Below are positions 7,605 through 12,054 of a stretch of 12,054 bases of DNA, one piece after another. Position numbers and translations under genes: made by a program. The notes under the pieces are model-generated. The model was not told the origin of the DNA, ran no database searches, and saw only the letters and a program-made list of their open reading frames with translations. The stretch spans positions 1-12,054 of the forward strand of contig JASHTX010000068.1 in assembly GCA_030040335.1 (NCBI GenBank), written 5' to 3'. The first letter of the stretch is position 1. Each line of letters opens with the position of its first letter. The DNA is from Microcaldota archaeon. GTDB lineage: Archaea; Micrarchaeota; Micrarchaeia; Micrarchaeales; CABMGC01.

Positions 7605-7910
7605 ATGTCAGCAGAAGACATACGTGGAGAGAACCATCCAAGTCCGCAACAGTTCCAAGATGCTTTTCGCAAAGAGACTGAGGGTAAGGCGATAAGAAGA
7701 GGCTTGATTGTAATTGAAGTCAGGCCAGAGGATAGTGAACGCGTGACCAAGGCTTTGACTGGCACAGGAAAGTTCACCAACCTGGGAGAAAATCGCTATG
7801 CAATCAACCCTGACAATCAGCTCGGATCGCTACGCAGTGCCAAGATAGGTCTGAAAAGGATAACAGTGCGAACCGCGCAGTCACTGGGCGAAGTTCATAT
7901 GAGTGCGTAG
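7605..7910 (+). CDS. Uncharacterised small protein, 101 residues
   Basis: I do not recognise this protein. It is soluble, with no membrane segment or signal peptide and no cysteine. The first 30 residues are polar and probably helical or disordered. The core, from about residue 32, reads as strand-helix-strand: GLIVIEVRPEDSERVTKALT, then KFTNLGENRYAINP, followed by a basic strand GLKRITVRT (82-90). This could be a small alpha/beta domain, possibly ferredoxin-like, but no family can be named. The ATG at 7605 is preferred because the TATA box predicts a transcription start near 7598; an in-frame GTG at 7596 would add only three residues. Its 3' end overlaps hppA by 16 bp on the opposite strand. 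The good promoter and sensible composition argue that it is expressed. Confidence 0.72.
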   Translation: MSAEDIRGENHPSPQQFQDAFRKETEGKAIRRGLIVIEVRPEDSERVTKALTGTGKFTNLGENRYAINPDNQLGSLRSAKIGLKRITVRTAQSLGEVHMSA

Positions 7911-9874
7911 GCCAAAAATACTGGAGCAAGCAGTATGGAGACCGTGCTTACTACTTTTATCAGCGAGTTAAGTGCCGGACCAGCTGTATCTTTGAGCGGA
8001 TCTCCCACAGTGTCTCCGACTACCGCAGCCTTGTGAGCGTCGCTGCCCTTGCCACCGAACTTTCCTGTCTCTATGTACTTCTTTGCGTTATCCATCGCGG
8101 CTCCGGCATTGGCCATGAAGAGCGCCAGCACAAAGCTGGAAGGTATCATGCCGATGAGAAGCCCGCCGAGCGCCTCCTTCCCGAGCACCAAGCCGACCAC
8201 TATGGGCGTAAGTATCGCCAGAACTTCAGGAACGATCAATGCCTTGAGTGCGTTGACCGTAACAATGTCCACAGCACGCGCATAGTCGGGCTTTGTCTTG
8301 CCAGTAAGTATGCCTTTCATCGTTCTGACCTGCCTCCTTACCTCTTCAACCATCAGTTGTGCGGTCTTGCCTACCGCTTCCATCAGGAACGAGGAGAAGA
8401 TGAATGGGAGTAGAGCTCCTATGAAGATTCCTGCTGTAACAATAGGATTGAGCGCATCGATGGAGGTGATGTGGAGCGCACCTGCAAAAGCGACAAAGAG
8501 CGTTGTAGCCGATACCGCCGCACCCCCTATTGCGAAGCCTTTTGTCGTTGCCTTTGTGGTATTCCCGAGAGCGTCGAGATTGTCGGTAACGCGCCTTACT
8601 TCAGGGGGCATGTTTGTCATTTCCGCAATGCCGCCCGCGTTGTCCGTTATTGGACCGAACGAGTCTATTGTGAGTATAGTTGCAGTAAGGGAGAGCATCG
8701 CAGTTGCTGCTATCGCTATTCCGTAGACTCCGGCAGCCGCAAAACTGACCAGTATGGCGATGACAACGAATATGACCGGGAAGAACGTGGTCCTGAGACC
8801 TGTTGAGAGGCCCATTATCACGTCAGTGCCTCCGCCTCCGCGTGCTGCCTCGGCTATCTTCACGACAGGCTTCTTTCCGCTACCCGTATAGTAATCAGTG
8901 ATTGCGAAGAGCAGGATTGCGAGCAGCAGGCCTGACAGGACAGGAAGCATATAGGTTATGGGAAATCCAAGGTGCGTTGTTATCAGGAAGTCAAAGATCG
9001 CAGTTACGATTATAGCAGCTGATATGCCTTTGTAGAGCGCCTTGGTGGCATCTCTACCCTTCGCCTGCAGGAAATACATGCTCACTATGCTTCCGATCAC
9101 ACCGGCTGATGCCAGATATAGCGGATACGAGAACAGTTTGACACTTGTGCCCAGACCTGCTGCGATGAGCAGGGCCGCTACGAGCGTCACAACATAGCTT
9201 TCATATACATCGGCTGCCATGCCTGCGCAGTCCCCTACGTTGTCCCCTACGTTGTCTGCGATCACCGCAGGATTCCTAGGGTCGTCCTCGGGCAGGTTGA
9301 GCTCGGTTTTTCCTACCAGGTCTGCACCGACATCTGCTGATTTTGTGTATATTCCGCCCCCTACCCTTGCGAATAGCGATACAAGCGATGCGCCGAACCC
9401 GAAGCCTATGAGTATAGTGACATTGCTTATCGTAAGATACTGGAGAAGTAGGCTAAGCCCGATCAGGCCGAACCCTATAGCTGCGAAACCTGTGACAGAG
9501 CCACCAAGTATGGCGGTGTAGAACGCGTTTTTGACTCCCTTCTCAGCTGCCTTCGCGGTCCTTATGTTGGCTCTAACTGCAACGTTCATTCCAAGGTATG
9601 CGGTCAGATACGAGGTTACAGCGCCTGTAATGAACGCTATATCTATCTGGGTGCCGTTCTGGAGCAAGAGGAATGCGAGAGAGAGAATGACAACGAATGC
9701 ACCTATGGTCATGGCTTGCCTATTGAGATATGCGCTGGAGCCGCTCCTGACTGCTTCCGATATCTCCTGCATCTTCTTGTTTCCGGTCTCCTTGCTAAGC
9801 GTGACATAAGCGGCTACGGCCGAAAAGGCCAGAGCCACAACTCCGAAGGCTAGGCTATAGTAATAGAACAACAT
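7895..9874 (-). CDS. hppA: Membrane-bound proton-pumping pyrophosphatase, K+-independent type
   Basis: Couples splitting of pyrophosphate to pumping protons across the membrane. The 659-residue product has about 16 membrane helices, as usual for the family. The substrate-binding motifs are complete: DVGADLVGK (181-189), DNVGDNVGD (207-215), DNAGG (411-415) and DTVGDPLKDTAGP (621-633). GNTTKAT (438-444) has lysine (K441) where K+-dependent enzymes have alanine, and threonine in the second diagnostic position, which marks the K+-independent H+-pumping class. The ATG at 9874 is chosen because MLFYYYSLAFGVVALAF begins the first helix there; extending to 10006 would only read through the upstream zinc-ribbon gene in another frame. 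It lies 11 bp after that gene and is probably cotranscribed from its promoter. Pyrophosphate from nucleotide and sugar-nucleotide synthesis would be a natural substrate source. Confidence 0.96.
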   Translation of the reverse strand: MLFYYYSLAFGVVALAFSAVAAYVTLSKETGNKKMQEISEAVRSGSSAYLNRQAMTIGAFVVILSLAFLLLQNGTQIDIAFITGAVTSYLTAYLGMNVAVRANIRTAKAAEKGVKNAFYTAILGGSVTGFAAIGFGLIGLSLLLQYLTISNVTILIGFGFGASLVSLFARVGGGIYTKSADVGADLVGKTELNLPEDDPRNPAVIADNVGDNVGDCAGMAADVYESYVVTLVAALLIAAGLGTSVKLFSYPLYLASAGVIGSIVSMYFLQAKGRDATKALYKGISAAIIVTAIFDFLITTHLGFPITYMLPVLSGLLLAILLFAITDYYTGSGKKPVVKIAEAARGGGGTDVIMGLSTGLRTTFFPVIFVVIAILVSFAAAGVYGIAIAATAMLSLTATILTIDSFGPITDNAGGIAEMTNMPPEVRRVTDNLDALGNTTKATTKGFAIGGAAVSATTLFVAFAGALHITSIDALNPIVTAGIFIGALLPFIFSSFLMEAVGKTAQLMVEEVRRQVRTMKGILTGKTKPDYARAVDIVTVNALKALIVPEVLAILTPIVVGLVLGKEALGGLLIGMIPSSFVLALFMANAGAAMDNAKKYIETGKFGGKGSDAHKAAVVGDTVGDPLKDTAGPALNSLIKVVSTVSILLAPVFLAYALI

Positions 9875-9885
9875 GGAAATCTGCT

Positions 9886-10029
9886 TTACGCCCCTCCTAT
9901 CTTGAACATCTTCGTGCCGCAGGTTGGACATGTGCCCGTCATAGCGGTCTTTCCGTTCTTCATAGTGACCTGCTTCGCGTCCTTCATGTCCCTCTTTTGC
10001 TTGCACTTAACGCAATACGCTTCTACCAT
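9886..10029 (-). CDS. Zinc-ribbon small protein, DUF5679-like (47 residues)
   Basis: This short gene has 47 codons plus TAA, starting MVEAYCVKCKQKRDM. Four cysteines form two CxxC knuckles, YCVKCK (C6, C9) and TCPTCG (C34, C37), enough for one zinc ion. The middle KDAKQVTMKNGKTAMTGT and the end TKMFKIGGA match what I recall of the DUF5679 family, small zinc-ribbon proteins of unknown function found in many archaea and bacteria. A TATA-like palindrome lies about 32 nt before the ATG. The gene is first in a leftward pair, 11 bp before hppA. An AGGAGGGG run near its own end could help ribosomes start hppA, though the spacing (about 18 nt) is long. No specific role can be stated. Confidence 0.85.
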   Translation of the reverse strand: MVEAYCVKCKQKRDMKDAKQVTMKNGKTAMTGTCPTCGTKMFKIGGA

Positions 10030-10056
10030 ATCATCAAGAGATTATTAGAAAGAAGG

Positions 10057-10066
10057 TATTTAAATA
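10057..10066 (-). promoter_or_regulatory. TATA-like palindrome for the zinc-ribbon/hppA pair
   Basis: TATTTAAATA is a perfect 10-bp palindrome centred about 32 nt before the ATG at 10029, giving a predicted leader of about 6 nt. It lies in the short gap downstream of the NFACT-R gene stop at 10076, so the pair has its own promoter rather than depending only on readthrough from secE. Confidence 0.55.
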
Positions 10067-10075
10067 GGGTGTGAT

Positions 10076-10825
10076 TCACTTCAGGGAGAAGCCGCCTGGA
10101 GGCAGATGCTGCATTATGTAGTCTATGTCAGCGTAGCCGAACTTTTTGGCTATCGCTTTTGCGACGTCAGACTTCTTCATCTTGCCTGGAGAAAGCCTGA
10201 TGGAAGTTTCCGCGTCCTTGTTTGCACCTGCGGGAACTACGCTGAACCTGTTGTCGGCTCTGGCGTAAAGATCGAGCCTGACGTTCCTGTACCATTCCCT
10301 TTCGCCGGTTATGAAGAAGCTTCCTGTTGCAAGGTACCCCTTGCCCTGTTTCGAGACCTGGTCGCGCTTGGCTGAAAAGACATCGACAGCGGCAAGGCCG
10401 TCCTCCCAGGCCTTGGAGAAACAGGCCGCGAACTGCGCAGCCTCTTTTTTTGCTTCATCATCAGCTTTCGTCCCGTCCCTGAGTATCACAACCGAGGCTC
10501 CGAAGACGTTTGCGTGGAAGAAAAGGTCTGCAGGCTCAAAGTGCTTTCCCACCACCTCCTCGTTCTGCTGAGCGCTTCTGCCCCCTATCGCAAGCATGCC
10601 GCTGCTCGTGAAGAACCAGTAGAACTTCTCATACCATTCGCGCTCCTCCTTCTTCTTGAGCTCCCTTGTGACAACCTTCTCCTTTTCAAGTTCGGCTATC
10701 CGCTGCTCTAGCCTCTTGACGGCCTGCTCCGCTCCGGCCAGTTTCTTTTTTGCCTCCTTGGACTTTTCGAAGTAGTCGTTTGCGTTTTCCTGTGCTGATT
10801 TGGTGTAATCGATCTCCGCCTCCAT
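10076..10825 (-). CDS. Coiled-coil plus NFACT-R domain protein (C-terminal half of Rqc2/NEMF only)
   Basis: A 249-residue protein matching the C-terminal half of archaeal/eukaryotic Rqc2/NEMF proteins, which bind large ribosomal subunits carrying stalled chains and tRNA. Residues 7-60 form a charged coiled coil, opening with SAQENANDYFEKSKEAKKK, which resembles the family's middle-region motif. The NFACT-R domain follows: WYEKFYWFFTSSGMLAIGGR (64-83), ADLFFHANVFGAS (99-111), FSKAWEDGL (136-144), QVSKQGKGYLATGSF (156-170) and a basic C-terminal tail. Family members usually have about 600-700 residues with an NFACT-N and a helix-hairpin-helix region before this point; these are absent and are not encoded in this window. 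The ATG lies one base after the secE stop, so translation is coupled. It may be a split Rqc2 with its N-half elsewhere, or one of the known free-standing NFACT-R proteins. Confidence 0.85.
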   Translation of the reverse strand: MEAEIDYTKSAQENANDYFEKSKEAKKKLAGAEQAVKRLEQRIAELEKEKVVTRELKKKEEREWYEKFYWFFTSSGMLAIGGRSAQQNEEVVGKHFEPADLFFHANVFGASVVILRDGTKADDEAKKEAAQFAACFSKAWEDGLAAVDVFSAKRDQVSKQGKGYLATGSFFITGEREWYRNVRLDLYARADNRFSVVPAGANKDAETSIRLSPGKMKKSDVAKAIAKKFGYADIDYIMQHLPPGGFSLK

Positions 10826-10826
10826 G

Positions 10827-11009
10827 CTATACGATTAGACCTACGATTAGAGAGATTATATAGCCCATTATGCCAAGGATCAGTGTGCCGAGAAGGACTA
10901 TCTTCAGCGTCCTGATGAACTCCGAAGTGCTCGGCTTGTAGCTTATGCTAAGCAGGCGCTTCGAATTCTCGTAGAACTGCTGCAACACAGGAATAGGATT
11001 CAGCTGCAT
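10827..11009 (-). CDS. secE: Preprotein translocase subunit SecE (Sec61-gamma type)
   Basis: The small clamp subunit of the SecYEG/Sec61 protein-conducting channel in the cell membrane. At 60 residues with one membrane segment it has the archaeal/eukaryotic Sec61-gamma size. An amphipathic helix with FYENSKRLL (12-20) and YKPSTSEFIRTLKI (24-37) precedes the membrane helix (about 38-59), matching the family pattern of a basic cytoplasmic helix and a KP-x-x-x-EF motif. The ATG at 11009 lies about 26 nt from a TATA-like box, so the message is probably leaderless. The stop is one base from the start of the NFACT-R gene. Spt5/NusG, which often follows secE in archaea, does not follow it here. Confidence 0.92.
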   Translation of the reverse strand: MQLNPIPVLQQFYENSKRLLSISYKPSTSEFIRTLKIVLLGTLILGIMGYIISLIVGLIV

Positions 11010-11028
11010 GAGAGGGTTTGGCAGCTAG

Positions 11029-11040
11029 AATATTTTAATG
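11029..11040 (-). promoter_or_regulatory. TATA-like box for secE
   Basis: On the minus strand the sequence reads CATTAAAATATT, centred about 26 nt before the secE ATG at 11009. That spacing fits a leaderless transcript covering secE and the NFACT-R gene. The call is based on spacing and composition. Confidence 0.5.
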
Positions 11041-11062
11041 TTTGCGGCTGGCCTTACATCTT

Positions 11063-11072
11063 CTTTATTAAT
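11063..11072 (+). promoter_or_regulatory. TATA-like box for the 187-residue orphan gene
   Basis: CTTTATTAAT is centred near 11068 and predicts a transcription start near 11094, eight bases before the ATG at 11102. The in-frame ATG at 11078 would lie upstream of that start, which supports the shorter protein. Confidence 0.45.
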
Positions 11073-11101
11073 CCCATATGCGTCATTGCATAAGGGAGTG
11101 G

Positions 11102-11665
11102 ATGCAGAAAGAATGGCTGCTCGGAGGCTATGCAAGTGCCGACCTGAAGAAGGGCAATCTGGGGTGGGGTTATGGGGTCTACTGCACAAACAAAAGGATC
11201 ATAGGTACAGAAAACAGCGGCGACTCGGGAAATCTTGGAGACGTGCTTACAAGAGGTTTTGAGGTGCTTGTAGGCATTAAGCCGATCTTCTATGTGCAGG
11301 GGAGCTTTCAAGACGCCCTGATGGACAAGGTCAGGAACATAAAGGTAGACTTCGGGCTTGTGAGGATAGGGGGAATGGGAGGGCAGCTGCGTCAGACGAG
11401 GCTCTCTTTGTACGACATAGATGGGATGAAGGACTTTGAGCTGCAAAAATCAGACATAAAGAGCCTGAAGGTTGCAATGCCAAGCAGGCCGACAAAGTTC
11501 GTGCTCTGGGAAAAAGGGGTGGTTGAGAGCAGTCCAGGTTTTGTCGCGACAGACAAGAGGGGAAGGAAAGCCATCGATGTTACCATAAGAAACGTGGTAC
11601 TTATGCAGCTGGTCTGCAACCTGCTGAAAGAGTTCTACCCCAAGACCAAGGTTGCACATTACTAA
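11102..11665 (+). CDS. Uncharacterised protein, 187 residues, possibly PH-like
   Basis: I do not recognise this protein with certainty. It has no signal peptide or membrane helix and is rich in beta strands. WGYGVYCTNKRIIG (22-35), followed later by LQKSDIKSLKV (115-125), FVLWEKGVV (133-141) and a final helix VLMQLVCNLLKEFYP (166-180), resembles the strand pattern of PH-like/GRAM-type domains, where a T-x-x-R-I strand is typical; this is a weak resemblance. The ATG at 11102 is preferred over the ATG at 11078 because of the TATA position and because the protein pattern begins there. The gene is divergent from secE and convergent with ftsZ, ending 9 bp from it, and so is inserted on the opposite strand between two genes that are neighbours in many archaea. 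Confidence 0.72.
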   Translation: MQKEWLLGGYASADLKKGNLGWGYGVYCTNKRIIGTENSGDSGNLGDVLTRGFEVLVGIKPIFYVQGSFQDALMDKVRNIKVDFGLVRIGGMGGQLRQTRLSLYDIDGMKDFELQKSDIKSLKVAMPSRPTKFVLWEKGVVESSPGFVATDKRGRKAIDVTIRNVVLMQLVCNLLKEFYPKTKVAHY

Positions 11666-11674
11666 ATCGTGTGA

Positions 11675-12054
11675 TCAATCGAAGATATCGTCTAGCTCCG
11701 AGTCTTCTGTTGTGCTTATGCCCGCTTTGCCTTTGTTCTTTATTCCAGATTCTGTGTAGTTGGCGTACTCCACGCCGCCCATCACGACCATGACCTTTAG
11801 CGAGTTCTTGGCCATGTTAGGCTCTATCCTCGCACCCCACTTCAGCATCGCGTCGTCGCTTATCCTGCTCGACACCTCCTGGAAGATGCTCTCGGCTTCT
11901 CTCAGAGTCATATCCTGCCCGCCGATTATGTTCACAAGCGCTTTCTTTGTAGTAGTCAGGTCAACATCGAGCAGAGGGCTTCTCAGTGTGTTCTCCACTG
12001 CTATTATCGCCCTGTCCTTGCCCTGCACTCCGTTGCTCTCCCCGACCCCTATCA
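11675..12054 (-). CDS. ftsZ: Cell division protein FtsZ, C-terminal part (5' end cut by window)
   Basis: A tubulin-like GTPase that forms the division ring at mid-cell. The last 125 residues are present; the frame stays open to the window edge, so the N-terminal GTP-binding domain lies outside. The start of the visible part, IGVGESNG, then GKDRAIIAVENTLRSPLLDV, followed by ALVNIIGGQDMTLREAESIF and LKWGARIEPNM, matches the end of the GTPase domain, including the helix that activates GTP hydrolysis in the next subunit, and the C-terminal domain. The protein ends in a short acidic tail, EDSELDDIFD, the place where FtsZ proteins carry partner-binding motifs. The GTG at 12026-12028 is an internal valine, not a start. 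FtsZ1 and FtsZ2 cannot be told apart from this part. Confidence 0.93.
   Translation of the reverse strand, partial: IGVGESNGVQGKDRAIIAVENTLRSPLLDVDLTTTKKALVNIIGGQDMTLREAESIFQEVSSRISDDAMLKWGARIEPNMAKNSLKVMVVMGGVEYANYTESGIKNKGKAGISTTEDSELDDIFD

Noticed and set aside
9875..10006. N-terminal extension of hppA by 44 residues
   Set aside because: The extension is hydrophilic, unlike the family's N-terminus, and reads the zinc-ribbon gene in the wrong frame. The ATG at 9874 starts the first helix.
11078..11101. Upstream ATG of the 187-residue orphan gene
   Set aside because: It lies only about ten bases after the TATA-like box, upstream of the predicted transcription start, and adds eight residues without clear pattern.
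12026..12028. GTG as a start codon for a 117-residue protein
   Set aside because: The frame continues upstream with IGVGESNG, a standard FtsZ motif, so the GTG is an internal valine.
1..12054. tRNA or rRNA genes, CRISPR repeats, insertion sequences, toxin-antitoxin or defence genes
   Set aside because: None was seen; gaps between genes are at most about 115 bp and no repeated spacer pattern, transposase or integrase motif appears.

Overview
The window looks like chromosomal DNA from an archaeon, probably a small-genome lineage of the DPANN/Micrarchaeota type (the lineage is an inference). Archaeal signs seen in the sequence are A/T-rich TATA-like boxes about 24-33 nt before start codons, starts with little or no leader and no Shine-Dalgarno site, a 60-residue Sec61-gamma-type SecE, an archaeal/eukaryotic-type NFACT-R (Rqc2/NEMF) domain protein, and a pumping pyrophosphatase beside FtsZ. 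Genes are very densely packed: convergent pairs overlap by 16-30 bp or sit 9 bp apart, and the longest non-coding stretch is about 115 bp. No tRNA, rRNA, CRISPR array, insertion sequence or other mobile element was seen.

Left part (1-5887): a surface-glycan block. A large multi-membrane GT-C/YfhO-like protein reads leftward and runs off the window. Sharing its promoter region, a rightward operon encodes two tandem paralogous MATE/Wzx-type flippases and a dolichol-phosphate-mannose-synthase-like family 2 glycosyltransferase. Together they suggest making, flipping and transferring a lipid-linked sugar or glycan. The C-terminal part of the GT-C protein carries nine N-glycosylation sequons after a 440-residue stretch with none.

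Middle part (5858-10029): leftward pyrG (CTP synthase, complete but with substitutions at several usually invariant positions), a rightward orphan gene for a 101-residue protein, and a leftward pair made of a 47-residue zinc-ribbon protein (DUF5679-like) and hppA, a membrane pyrophosphatase with the K+-independent signature. The zinc-ribbon gene is short and easily missed.

Right part (10076-12054): leftward secE followed after one base by a gene for a coiled-coil plus NFACT-R protein that lacks the usual N-terminal half of Rqc2/NEMF, then a rightward unknown gene and the 3' part of leftward ftsZ. In many archaea ftsZ, secE and spt5 lie together. Here an opposite-strand orphan separates ftsZ from secE, and the NFACT-R gene occupies the place where spt5 is often found. 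No complete new multi-gene defence or mobile system is visible. The most unusual items are the secE/NFACT-R coupling, the glycan block with its unusual glycosyltransferase start, the divergent CTP synthase and two orphan genes.
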